Shown: positions 16,772-25,161 of the stretch, piece by piece
How positions within the stretch are numbered: the stretch's first letter is position 1
Layout: each line of letters begins with the position of its first letter
Assembly: GCA_900759105.1 (NCBI GenBank)
Contig: CAAETY010000006.1
Coordinates: 1 to 39,773 of the forward strand
Length of the DNA: 39,773 nt
Reading direction: 5' to 3'
Source of the DNA: Peptococcaceae bacterium
GTDB taxonomy: Bacteria > Bacillota > Peptococcia > Peptococcales > Peptococcaceae
Made by a program: the position numbers and the translations under genes
Notes under the pieces: generated by a model
What the model saw: only the letters and a program-made list of their open reading frames with translations
Database searches by the model: none
What the model was told of the DNA's origin: nothing

Positions 16772-17371
16772 TCAGCTCCTTTTCACACCAATCTTGTTTT
16801 CTGTTCCGTTTAATAATCGTTTGATATTGCCACGATGTAGCCAAATGACATATGTCGCAACAACCGTCACAGTGCCAACCACAATCGCAGATTGATGATT
16901 CAAATACAGAAAAAATGGGCAGAGTACCGCTACAATGATAGAGCCTAACGACATATATTTCGTAATACCTACAATTACTAATACAATGAATGCCAAAGCT
17001 ATCAGAGTCGCCGGTGAAATGTATAGCAAGGCACCTGCAGCTGTTGCGATACCTTTCCCGCCTTTGAAATGAATCATGTAGCTAAACGAGTGACCTATAA
17101 TCACCATCACAAATGCAACCATCATACCTAGGTCGCCATCGATTTTAGCACCAATCAAAACTGCTAAAAAGCCTTTGAATGCATCTCCAAACAACACTAG
17201 TAATGCTGTTTTCATGCCTAATGTTCGCCACGCATTGGTAAACCCCGGATTACCGCTACCTTCCTCTAGGATATTAACACCTTTCATACGTGCAACAATC
17301 CACCCAAAAGACAATCCGCCAAGCAAATAAGAGATAACAATAATACCTACAATCTTAACAAATAAGGGCAT
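16772..17371 (-). CDS. plsY: Acyl-phosphate:glycerol-3-phosphate acyltransferase
   Basis: This integral membrane enzyme transfers an acyl group from acyl-phosphate to glycerol-3-phosphate, the first acylation in phospholipid synthesis. 199 residues with about five hydrophobic segments. Family blocks GSGNPGFTN (about residue 38) and GGKGIATAAG (about residue 104) are both intact. The start is 9 bases after der; gpsA, which makes its substrate, follows. Confidence 0.96.
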   Translation of the reverse strand: MPLFVKIVGIIVISYLLGGLSFGWIVARMKGVNILEEGSGNPGFTNAWRTLGMKTALLVLFGDAFKGFLAVLIGAKIDGDLGMMVAFVMVIIGHSFSYMIHFKGGKGIATAAGALLYISPATLIALAFIVLVIVGITKYMSLGSIIVAVLCPFFLYLNHQSAIVVGTVTVVATYVIWLHRGNIKRLLNGTENKIGVKRS

Positions 17372-17380
17372 CTCAACTCA

Positions 17381-18700
17381 CTATTCCTCTTTTTTGTTTT
17401 TTAATACCAATCTGATAGTTGTACCTTCAAAAACAAAGTGTTTTCGAATACAATTTTCAAGATATCGCAAATATGAAAAGTGCATCAGTTCTGCATCATT
17501 AACAAACAATGCAAACGTTGGCGGTGCAACATCAACTTGTGTTGCATAGAAAATTTTCAAACGTTTACCTTTATCGGTTGGTGGTGGATTTTTCAAAACT
17601 GCATCACGAACAATTTCATTGACCAAACTGGTTGGAAGTCGGACGGTTCTTGTTTCTGCAACATTTTTCACCAAATCTATAATTTTAGTTACTCGTTGAC
17701 GTGTTAACGCAGAGACAAAAATAATTGGTGCATATGACATAAATAATAATTGACTCTTAATACGTTCTGTAAATTCATTCATGGTCTTATCATCTTTTTC
17801 GATTAAATCCCACTTGTTAACGACAATGATGAGTCCTTTACCTTGTTCGTGAACATATCCGGCAATTTTCTTATCTTGTTCAATTAAGCCTTCTTCCGCA
17901 TCGATAACAAAAAGTGCAACATCACAACGATCAACTGCACGCAAAGAACGCATTACACTATACCGTTCAGTTGCCATATCAATTTTATTGCGTTTACGCA
18001 TGCCCGCTGTGTCTACGATGACATATTCTTCACCATTATGTTTAAAAGAAGAGTCAATTGCATCACGAGTGGTTCCCGCAACATTGCTAACAATTGATCG
18101 ATCTTCCCCGATAATAGCATTAGTCAAAGAAGACTTTCCAACATTCGGACGACCAACAACAGCAATATGCACACGCTCGTCATCTTCTTCAGTAGTTTCC
18201 GGTAATCGTTCCAAATGTTCATGTACCATGTCCAACAAATCACCGGTATTTGTTCCGTGAGACGCCGCAATCGGAATAAGTTCATCCATCCCTAAAGAAT
18301 AAAATTCATAAACATCCGTTAAGTCATCAAAACGTTCAACTTTATTGACAACAAGGATAATATCTTTCCCAGAACGTCGTAACATTTGAGAAACTTCTTG
18401 GTCATCAGTTGTAATGCCAGTGGTTGCATCAACCACATACAAAATTAGGTCTGCCTCATCAATAGCAATTTCTGCTTGGAAACGCACATTTTTGAGGATT
18501 TCATCGTTACTTTTTAACTCAATACCACCAGTGTCAATAAGAGTAAATGTTTTCCCGTTCCAAGTGACATCCTCGTAAAGACGATCTCGTGTAACACCGG
18601 CAAAATCATCGACAATGGCACGTTTTGTATGCGTTAAGCGATTAAACAATGTTGACTTTCCAACATTTGCTCGCCCAACAATTGCTACAACAGGTTTCAT
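17381..18700 (-). CDS. der: Ribosome-associated GTPase Der (EngA)
   Basis: Der is an essential GTPase for 50S subunit maturation with two tandem G domains. 439 residues, normal. First P-loop GRANVGKS (9-16) with DTGG and NKVE; second P-loop GRPNVGKSS (about 183-191) with DTAG and NKWD; a C-terminal KH-like domain follows from about residue 355. The plsY gene is directly downstream and gpsA next, as in many Firmicutes. Confidence 0.97.
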   Translation of the reverse strand: MKPVVAIVGRANVGKSTLFNRLTHTKRAIVDDFAGVTRDRLYEDVTWNGKTFTLIDTGGIELKSNDEILKNVRFQAEIAIDEADLILYVVDATTGITTDDQEVSQMLRRSGKDIILVVNKVERFDDLTDVYEFYSLGMDELIPIAASHGTNTGDLLDMVHEHLERLPETTEEDDERVHIAVVGRPNVGKSSLTNAIIGEDRSIVSNVAGTTRDAIDSSFKHNGEEYVIVDTAGMRKRNKIDMATERYSVMRSLRAVDRCDVALFVIDAEEGLIEQDKKIAGYVHEQGKGLIIVVNKWDLIEKDDKTMNEFTERIKSQLLFMSYAPIIFVSALTRQRVTKIIDLVKNVAETRTVRLPTSLVNEIVRDAVLKNPPPTDKGKRLKIFYATQVDVAPPTFALFVNDAELMHFSYLRYLENCIRKHFVFEGTTIRLVLKNKKEE

Positions 18701-18715
18701 TTAATACTCCTTTCA

Positions 18716-18780
18716 CTAATGCGAAACGACAGCTTGAAAAACAAGCTGTCGCTCGAACTTCCATTGAAATTACGCATTAG
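18716..18780. repeat. Nested inverted repeats between the GCS-like gene and der
   Basis: The inner hairpin has a perfect 10-bp stem, CGACAGCTTG (18727-18736) and CAAGCTGTCG (18742-18751), with a 5-base A/T loop. The outer pair CTAATGCG (18716-18723) and CGCATTAG (18773-18780) is also perfect; its right arm contains the stop region of the upstream gene. No strong T-run follows on either strand, so it may be an attenuator or an RNA-processing/stabilising structure rather than a full terminator. Confidence 0.65.
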
Positions 18781-20014
18781 CCATCATATTTGCAAATTGC
18801 TTTGCGCTTACCCCTTTAGTGGTAATGCCTTTAAACAAAAGTGCATTTAATGGCTGCAAATAATGCTGTTCTTTTGGTCCTACAGTTAAGGTAATCATGA
18901 AGAAAAGGTCTTTCATTAAATCAAAGGTTGTCCCTTCACCCATCGGTGCCTTTAAGCCCTTTTGTAATGTTTCTTGATGCGCTGTAACAATATTTTCTTC
19001 TTTCATTTCTTCAATCATTTTTTGCAAAGCGGTAATATGATCCGGACTATAAAGCAATGCTCTTACAAGAAGAACATAAGCCATATTTAATGGATATGGC
19101 ACACTATCCACATTCGTAATCGTCATGCCATGCTCATCCATAGAAATCATCGGCTTCACAGTTCTCAAAATACGCTTCACATCATCTTCGCTAATACCAT
19201 CAGCGAAAACGTCTTCAACTTTCTTATCCCCTGCATAAACAAGCTTATCGCCGTCTTTCATAGCAACTGCAGGTGCATACATTAAGAAGTCGGCAAAATC
19301 TCTATATTTAAAGCTGTTGCTCAAGGTATCTTCTACATGATAAAGGCTTTCGTCAGCGGTTAGAAGATTATTCAAATTATATAAAGGCTTGGTATTTTCT
19401 TTGCCTTCAACCCAAGCAGCATTATCGAAAAACGCTGCCAAAGCAGGTTGGATAATCATTGCCGCTTGATATCTCTTTTCGTAGTTGTCTACATGTGCAT
19501 ATTTAAAGCTTACGCTGGTTTTTGCACTACTGGTTAAATAATCAACCAATGCAGCATTGTTGCCTGCATATTCCATCATGCATTTGTTTTCTGCTGTAGG
19601 AACCACTTCGATATCACTACTTGAACTTACCGGTTGATGCCCGGTTGCTAACAAAATCATACCGCGACGACGCAATTCGTCAAATAAAGTTTCAATGAAA
19701 TTCAAATAAGCTTGGTCGAGATCCTGCATTTGGAAGAATGGTCCATAAGTCCATTGTACTTGACCGCCCAAACCCAATCGAATAGTTTCTTTATCTTTTT
19801 TGCACCCTACTAATACGCCGTCTTCTTCAATTAATTCCCAGCCAGCGCGACCAAGATATTCAAGTAAATCACGAATGCCTTGTTCATCGCTGTAGTTTAC
19901 TGCTTTAAAGTTATTTTCATGAACCAGAACATGTTCGAAAGTTACAAACAAATCGAAATCAATATGTTCTGTTTCGAAAGTTTTCATATAATTGATTAAT
20001 TGGTCTTTTAACAT
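18770..20014 (-). CDS. Divergent GCS2-family (glutamate-cysteine-ligase-like) protein
   Basis: 414 residues, cytoplasmic, no signal or membrane segment. The order of blocks recalls the plant/proteobacterial GCS2 ligases: GLGGQVQWTYGP (81-92; family GGQxELSG), GHQP (125-128), the region around 135-150 where the family has PK-RY-M, and QPALAAFFDNAAWVEGKENT (189-208; family QP-LxALFANSPFxEGK). Several polar residues of those motifs are replaced (for example the Glu before GGQ and the RY pair), so a different substrate or loss of catalysis is possible. It lies between zapA (22 bases upstream) and der. The assignment rests on motif resemblance only. Confidence 0.6.
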   Translation of the reverse strand: MLKDQLINYMKTFETEHIDFDLFVTFEHVLVHENNFKAVNYSDEQGIRDLLEYLGRAGWELIEEDGVLVGCKKDKETIRLGLGGQVQWTYGPFFQMQDLDQAYLNFIETLFDELRRRGMILLATGHQPVSSSSDIEVVPTAENKCMMEYAGNNAALVDYLTSSAKTSVSFKYAHVDNYEKRYQAAMIIQPALAAFFDNAAWVEGKENTKPLYNLNNLLTADESLYHVEDTLSNSFKYRDFADFLMYAPAVAMKDGDKLVYAGDKKVEDVFADGISEDDVKRILRTVKPMISMDEHGMTITNVDSVPYPLNMAYVLLVRALLYSPDHITALQKMIEEMKEENIVTAHQETLQKGLKAPMGEGTTFDLMKDLFFMITLTVGPKEQHYLQPLNALLFKGITTKGVSAKQFANMMANA

Positions 20015-20036
20015 TTGTGCACCATCCTATTTCGTT

Positions 20037-20285
20037 TTATTCTGCATTTAATAAATCTAACAATAATTTATTTTCTTCTTCAAGATTGAGAAGCGCCTGT
20101 GTCATATTTAGCGCGGCTATCAGCAACTCTTCATGCTGCGATAAAAAAGTCTGGTTTGTCTTTGCTGCTTCAACTTCGTGTTGAAGTCTATCGAAGACTG
20201 CTGTCACAACCATTTCATCTTCACTGGAACGCACTTTATAGGTTTGATTTTGCAGCACCAGTGTATAAGAATCAAACTCTTCCAC
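20037..20285 (-). CDS. zapA: Cell division protein ZapA-like
   Basis: ZapA binds and bundles FtsZ at the division ring. About 82 residues from GTG at 20285 (reading VEEFDSYTL), with GAGAGGAG about 7 bases upstream. ATG at 20291 is the alternative; the ATG codons further up lie at or before the likely transcription start. The N-terminal beta hairpin (YTLVLQNQTYKVRS) is followed by a long C-terminal coiled coil (about residues 35-80), the ZapA pattern. First gene of the zapA-der-plsY-gpsA-ABC run. Confidence 0.75.
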   Translation of the reverse strand: MEEFDSYTLVLQNQTYKVRSSEDEMVVTAVFDRLQHEVEAAKTNQTFLSQHEELLIAALNMTQALLNLEEENKLLLDLLNAE

Positions 20286-20316
20286 GCGCATTCTCCTCTC
20301 AATCATACTATTTAAT

Positions 20317-20345
20317 ATTATAACACAGGTCACTAATCAAGTCAT
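20317..20345 (-). promoter_or_regulatory. zapA operon promoter
   Basis: Minus strand: -35 ATGACT (20340-20345, 4 of 6), 17 bases, perfect -10 TATAAT (20317-20322) with a TGT extension. A start near 20310 rules out the longest reading frame for zapA. Confidence 0.7.
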
Positions 20346-20371
20346 TAATGAATTATCTATTATAATAAAGC

Positions 20372-20404
20372 TTGATATTTTTTCCTAGACGAGTATGGTA
20401 TAAT
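20372..20404 (+). promoter_or_regulatory. rqcH promoter (extended -10)
   Basis: A perfect -10 TATAAT (20399-20404) carries the TGG extension. The nearest -35-like TTGATA (20372-20377) is 21 bases away, so activity probably rests on the extended -10. It diverges from the zapA promoter. The ATG at 20403 is inside the -10, so it cannot be the rqcH start. Confidence 0.6.
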
Positions 20405-20432
20405 GCCAGTTAGACAAGAAGGGAGGATGCTT

Positions 20433-22211
20433 ATGTCATTAGATGGAATTGCAATGCGCGCACTGGCTCATAGTCTCGAAGATACTATTAACGGTGGACG
20501 CATCGATAAAATTTCCCAGCCCAACGCTACTTCCATTACGATGAATATCCGCGCTAACGGAAAAACCCATAAACTCTATGCTACCATTAACCCTCAAAGT
20601 GCTCGTGTTTCCCTTACTAATCAACAATTTAACAGTCCGCTGACACCCCCGCAATTTTGCATGGTATTACGCAAACATATTCAAGGTGCAGTTATTGAGC
20701 AAATTGAACAAGTAGATTGGGAGCGTATGATTGCATTTTCCTTGCGTGGTCGCAATGAAATTGGCGAGCAAACCACTTTTACTTTACTTTTTGAAATGAT
20801 GGGCAAAAACAGCAACGTCATGCTTATTGATGACAAAAACACAATTCTTGACGCCATTAAACGTGTAGGCGCCAACACCAACAACTATCGACAGTTTCAG
20901 CCAGGGATTCCTTATCAATTGCCACCGGCGCAAAACAAGATACCCCTGGAAGAACTAACTGAAGTCACTCTTACAGAGTCCTTCATTAATTCCGGTCTTC
21001 AAAAAACCGTTTCTAAAGCATTGCTATCTACCGTAGCCGGCTTTGGACCACAAACCGTCACCGAAGTCCTTGTTCGTGCAAACATCGCGCCAGATACGCG
21101 CGTTGAATATTTAGGTGAAATTGATTACAATCGATTGTTTCAGCAATGCCAAGCTATTCTTGCAATGAGCCACGAACGAAATTGGCAACCAACGCTAGTT
21201 TACGAGGAACAATCAATCTTCGCATTTGCGCCATTTCCTCTAAAGCAGTACAGCACCTTCCATCAAGCGAACTGTGATAATATGACAGATTTATTGGAAG
21301 AATTTTATGAAACAAAGGAGTTTCATGAAATCTTTCAGCAAAAACGCACAAGTTTGGAACGTATTGTTCGTCGTGAAAAAGAACGATGTGAAAAAAAACT
21401 TCAGCTTCAAATTGAAAAAATAGATGAACTTGAATATGCTGATGACTACCGAATCCGTGGAGAATTGATTACCGCAAACCTTTACCGTATCAAGCAAGGT
21501 CCAATTGCTGAAGTTGAAAACTTCTACAAGGAAGGCGCACCGATTGAATCGATCGAAATGAACCCAAGCAAAACACCAAATGAAAATGCACAAGCTTTCT
21601 TTAAAAAATACAATAAAGCTAAAATTAGTGCTGAAAAAGCTTCCCTACAAGCAGAAAAAACTTCCGATGAGCTAAATTATCTTTCCACCATCGAAGACAG
21701 CTTAGAGCAAGCACAAAATGATAACGACCTATTAGATATTCGTTTGGAACTGGAAGAGAACGGATATGCGAAACGTCGCGCGCAACCACGCAACAAGAAA
21801 AATATTCATGCACCAAGTCCTACCCACCTTTATATTGATGGCTATCATATTTATATTGGAAAAAACAACCATCAAAACGATTATGTAACACTCAAGATAG
21901 GGCGTAATGCTGATTTATGGTTACATACAAAGGATATTCACGGTTCCCATGTTATTATCAAACCACATCGAGGCTATGATGGCTTTACTCCTGAAATCAT
22001 AGAAAAAGCTGCTATTCTTGCTGCTTGGTTTTCTAAAGCACGGTTTTCTGCAAAAGTACCAGTGGACTATACACTACGCAAAAATGTCCATAAGCCATCC
22101 GGCGCTAAACCCGGTATGGTCATCTATACCGACCAGCAAACTTATTTTGCCACACCTGACGAAGATATCGTAAATAACTTATTAACGCACACGGAGGTAC
22201 CAATAGAATAA
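20433..22211 (+). CDS. rqcH: RqcH (NFACT family) ribosome quality control factor
   Basis: RqcH binds obstructed 50S subunits and recruits tRNA-Ala to add C-terminal alanine tails that mark stalled products for degradation. 592 residues from ATG at 20433 (MSLDGIAM), chosen because GGGAGG lies 6 bases upstream. NFACT-N comes first (about 1-220; FCMVLRKHIQGA, EIMGKN-like EMMGKNSN). A long charged coiled coil follows (about 290-430). The C-terminal NFACT-R domain begins about 460 (THLYIDGYHIYIGKNN, DLWLHTKDIHGSHVII). Position 97-98 is Glu-Arg where B. subtilis has Asp-Arg. Older databases call it fibronectin-binding protein. It overlaps rlmH by one base. Confidence 0.92.
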   Translation: MSLDGIAMRALAHSLEDTINGGRIDKISQPNATSITMNIRANGKTHKLYATINPQSARVSLTNQQFNSPLTPPQFCMVLRKHIQGAVIEQIEQVDWERMIAFSLRGRNEIGEQTTFTLLFEMMGKNSNVMLIDDKNTILDAIKRVGANTNNYRQFQPGIPYQLPPAQNKIPLEELTEVTLTESFINSGLQKTVSKALLSTVAGFGPQTVTEVLVRANIAPDTRVEYLGEIDYNRLFQQCQAILAMSHERNWQPTLVYEEQSIFAFAPFPLKQYSTFHQANCDNMTDLLEEFYETKEFHEIFQQKRTSLERIVRREKERCEKKLQLQIEKIDELEYADDYRIRGELITANLYRIKQGPIAEVENFYKEGAPIESIEMNPSKTPNENAQAFFKKYNKAKISAEKASLQAEKTSDELNYLSTIEDSLEQAQNDNDLLDIRLELEENGYAKRRAQPRNKKNIHAPSPTHLYIDGYHIYIGKNNHQNDYVTLKIGRNADLWLHTKDIHGSHVIIKPHRGYDGFTPEIIEKAAILAAWFSKARFSAKVPVDYTLRKNVHKPSGAKPGMVIYTDQQTYFATPDEDIVNNLLTHTEVPIE

Positions 22212-22690
22212 TGTATATCACCTTACTCTGCGTCGGAAAAATCAAAGAAAAATATTGGCAACAAGCCATTGATGAATATGCTAAGCGTCTCAGCAAGTAT
22301 CACCAATTTAAAATTATTGCTGTGGCTGATGAAAAAGATCCGGCTCAAGAAAGTGAAAAAGCAATTACTGCACTCAAAGACAAAGAGGGCGAACGTATTC
22401 TTAAAAATATTCGTGATGACGACTTTGTCATCACGCTAGAGATTAAGGGCAAACAGCTTGATACTCTTGAGCTTGCCAATTATTTTCGTAAACTCGAGCA
22501 GGATAATCACACTCATCTCGTTTTCGTTATTGGCGGTTCTTACGGATTATCTGACACTGTGTGCAAACGCAGCAATTTTTCATTATCCTTTTCAAAAATG
22601 ACTTTCCCGCATCAGCTCATGCGGGTTATATTTGTCGAACAGCTCTATCGTTGTGCACGTATAAACAGCGGACAGAAATATCACAAATAA
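22211..22690 (+). CDS. rlmH: 23S rRNA (pseudouridine-1915-N3) methyltransferase
   Basis: It methylates N3 of pseudouridine 1915 in helix 69 of 23S rRNA on assembled 70S ribosomes; SPOUT fold. 159 residues, standard. The knot region is visible: FVIGGSYGLSD and the C-terminal FPHQLMRVIFVEQLYRA-like block ending GQKYHK. The rqcH stop and rlmH start share one base (TAATG), with CACGGAGG upstream. Its pairing with rqcH places two ribosome-acting proteins in one transcript. Confidence 0.96.
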   Translation: MYITLLCVGKIKEKYWQQAIDEYAKRLSKYHQFKIIAVADEKDPAQESEKAITALKDKEGERILKNIRDDDFVITLEIKGKQLDTLELANYFRKLEQDNHTHLVFVIGGSYGLSDTVCKRSNFSLSFSKMTFPHQLMRVIFVEQLYRCARINSGQKYHK

Positions 22691-22721
22691 ACTTAATTTG
22701 ACGATGAAGGAGTACCCCATT

Positions 22722-23348
22722 ATGTTAAACATCGAAATTTGGTCCGATTACACCTGTCCCTATTGCTATATTGGCAAAATTCAATTACTGCAAGTACTAA
22801 AAGAAATGACTGTCACCGATGTTTCATTTACCCATCGTGTGTTTTTACTAGATGCCGGTAAGGAGAGTCATCCTGAACGTACATTTCTCGAAGGACTACA
22901 TTTGCCACCAGAGCAAGAAAAAGCAATGGCCAAAAAGCTTTATCAAATTGAAAGCTTAGCCGAAAATGTTGGCTTACAGTATCATTTAGAAAACATCCCA
23001 GATATTTCTACCGAAAACGCCCATCGACTAACGCTATGGGCTCAGGAAAAGGGCATGCATATGTCATTAAACAGCCGCATTTTTAAAGCTTATTTTGAAG
23101 AATGTCAAGATATATCTAGCGATGACGTCTTAGCTCAATTAGCTTCCGAAGTAGGATTACCAATTGATGAGGCACGCAACGTGCTCGCTAATAAAAATTT
23201 ATATCTAGATAAGGTCTTCGAAGATTTCGAAGAAGCCGGAGAACTCGAAATTGATTTGGTTCCCCATTTCATTTTCAACGGCAATATTGACATTAGTGGC
23301 ATTATGACGCCTACTGCCATCCGCAAACATATTGAAAAAGTGTTATAA
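22722..23348 (+). CDS. DsbA-family (FrnE-like) thiol oxidoreductase
   Basis: 208 residues from ATG at 22722 (MLNIEIWSDYTCPYC), chosen for AAGGAG about 9 bases upstream rather than the ATG at 22698. Thioredoxin-fold start with active site CPYC (C12, C15), a helical insertion, and a C-terminal VPHFIFNGNIDISG that carries the cis-proline loop. No signal peptide, so it acts in the cytoplasm. FrnE-type proteins act as disulfide isomerases or isomerise polyketides; the substrate here is unknown. 31 bases after rlmH, followed by a strong terminator. Confidence 0.88.
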   Translation: MLNIEIWSDYTCPYCYIGKIQLLQVLKEMTVTDVSFTHRVFLLDAGKESHPERTFLEGLHLPPEQEKAMAKKLYQIESLAENVGLQYHLENIPDISTENAHRLTLWAQEKGMHMSLNSRIFKAYFEECQDISSDDVLAQLASEVGLPIDEARNVLANKNLYLDKVFEDFEEAGELEIDLVPHFIFNGNIDISGIMTPTAIRKHIEKVL

Positions 23349-23355
23349 AGTGTTC

Positions 23356-23383
23356 AGACGGGCGTATGTACGCCCGTCTTTTT
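23356..23383 (+). terminator. Terminator of the rqcH-rlmH-dsbA unit
   Basis: A G/C-rich stem (AGACGGGCGTA/TACGCCCGTCT, very short loop) followed by TTTTT, 7 bases after the stop codon. Confidence 0.93.
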
Positions 23384-23412
23384 ATAATTGTCTTCCTATT
23401 CTTCATGATATT

Positions 23413-23474
23413 GCAAAACAAAAAACCACTTAACGAGAAATAATTCCTGTCTAATTTCTCATTAAGTGGTTTTT
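23413..23474 (-). terminator. Terminator of the asp23-recN operon
   Basis: A stem of about 20 bp (arms 23454-23474 and 23421-23441, 12-base loop) is followed on the minus strand by TTTTTTGTTTTG. The one non-Watson-Crick pair is a G-U wobble in the minus transcript but an A-C mismatch in the plus one, so the structure is tuned to the minus strand. Confidence 0.92.
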
Positions 23475-23476
23475 AT

Positions 23477-25150
23477 TTAGTTGTGGTTTTTCTTTTGTGC
23501 GCGTTGACGCGTTGCATATTCCAGCTGCCATTCGTCCTGACTCCCACTCATGCGCGCAACTTCAGCAATAATTTCCTCTTCACTCAAAAGTTCTTTTACA
23601 TGCGTTTCTGTCATATCATTTTCTACATATTTCTTAATATAGAAATTCTTATCAGCTCTAGCAGCAATGCTTGGTGCATGGGTTACACAAATAACCTGCT
23701 CACGTAGCCCTAATTCTTCTAATTTATCTGCAACTGTGGTTAGCACTAAACCGCCAATCCCTGTGTCTATTTCATCGAAAATAAGAGTTTCAATACCGCC
23801 TTTTCCACTTAAAATCGTTTTAATTGCAAGCATGATGCGGCTCATTTCCCCACCTGAGGCAATGTCATATAGTGGTCGAATTGGCATCCCACGATTCGGG
23901 GAAATCATAAAGGTTGCAATATCAGTCCCGGTTGCATCTCCTGAAAATCTATCCAAGTCTACTCTAAATTGAACTTCCTTCATATTCATATCAGCAAGTT
24001 CCGCTACCAATCGTTCACCAAAAATTGCAGCCAGACGTTCTCTACTTTCATGAAGCTCATTGGCGAAATTCATGTAAATACGATGGTCTTCTTGATATTT
24101 CTTTTTTAACCTCGCTATCTCAGCATCAGTATTGTCATAACTCATTATTTTCTCTTGCCATTGAGATAACGCATCCACCAAGGAATCACTATCCATTTGA
24201 TATTTCTTACGCAATTTCGAAATCAAACTCAAGCGCTGATTCATCTTTTCAAGATTTTGCGGATCGAAGTCCACCTGTTCTCGATAGCGCTCCAATTCAC
24301 GCGCTGTATCATCAACAATAATCAAGGCACTTTCTAGCTCTTTGCTGTACGCCTTCATTTGCTCATCGTATTGCGACACTATCTTTAAGCGTTCCAAGGC
24401 CTCTGTTAACATCTCATGCACACTTTCCTGCGCATCATACAAAATACCGGCTACTGCATACGATGCATCGTACAAGTCTTGTGAATGAGCCGCTTGCTTA
24501 TAATGCTGATTTAACTCAGCTTCCTCACCCTTATGCAAATCAAGCGGTTCAAGTTCTTCAACAGATTCACGAATTGCAGCCATTTCTTTTTCAATATTAG
24601 CCGCTTCACGCACTGCTTTTTTCAACCTTTTTGCACTTAATTTTGCTTGTTCATAAGCATTAGCTACTTGCGTAAGCAAGGCTTGATGTGATTCATCTCC
24701 TAACTCATCAAGCAAAGAAAGTCGAGTTGTTTGATTTCCTAACTCATCATAATCATGTTGTCCGTAAATGCTAATAAGTTGAGAACAAATGGTTTTAAAT
24801 TGTGTAAGTGTAACAATCTGACGATTCACCCGGCACACATTTTTACCATTACTGCGCACTTGTCGCGTCAATACAATCGTTTGATCGGCGGTTTCCAATC
24901 CTAAAGTGTCCATCGTTTGAAAAACTGGATGTCCTTCAGACATCACAAACACAGCTTCAACAAGTGCATACTCCTCATGATAGCGAATATCTGCGACATT
25001 TGCGCGCTCGCCCAGCACCAACTTAACAGCATCAATAATAATAGATTTCCCTGCACCGGTTTCCCCGGATAATACATTAAAGCGTGAATCAAAGGATAAA
25101 TCAACGTGCTTTAAAAGCGCAAAATTATCTACTGTTAATCGTGCTAGCAT
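23477..25150 (-). CDS. recN: DNA repair protein RecN
   Basis: RecN is an SMC-like ATPase that gathers DNA ends during double-strand break repair. 557 residues, normal. Walker A GETGAGKS (29-36), a central antiparallel coiled coil (about 150-360), the signature SGGEMSRIMLA and Walker B LIFDEIDTGIGG, then CVTHAPSIAARAD. The start is 11 bases after the argR stop with GGAGG upstream. The argR-recN pairing is conserved in Firmicutes. Last gene of the operon. Confidence 0.97.
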   Translation of the reverse strand: MLARLTVDNFALLKHVDLSFDSRFNVLSGETGAGKSIIIDAVKLVLGERANVADIRYHEEYALVEAVFVMSEGHPVFQTMDTLGLETADQTIVLTRQVRSNGKNVCRVNRQIVTLTQFKTICSQLISIYGQHDYDELGNQTTRLSLLDELGDESHQALLTQVANAYEQAKLSAKRLKKAVREAANIEKEMAAIRESVEELEPLDLHKGEEAELNQHYKQAAHSQDLYDASYAVAGILYDAQESVHEMLTEALERLKIVSQYDEQMKAYSKELESALIIVDDTARELERYREQVDFDPQNLEKMNQRLSLISKLRKKYQMDSDSLVDALSQWQEKIMSYDNTDAEIARLKKKYQEDHRIYMNFANELHESRERLAAIFGERLVAELADMNMKEVQFRVDLDRFSGDATGTDIATFMISPNRGMPIRPLYDIASGGEMSRIMLAIKTILSGKGGIETLIFDEIDTGIGGLVLTTVADKLEELGLREQVICVTHAPSIAARADKNFYIKKYVENDMTETHVKELLSEEEIIAEVARMSGSQDEWQLEYATRQRAQKKNHN

Positions 25151-25161
25151 GCTAATCCTCC

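Noticed and set aside
20291..20333. Longest N-terminus for zapA (start at 20333)
   Set aside because: It begins upstream of the likely transcription start near 20310 and lacks a ribosome-binding site.
20403..20432. Upstream ATG at 20403 as rqcH start
   Set aside because: That ATG overlaps the -10 box; GGGAGG correctly spaces the ATG at 20433.
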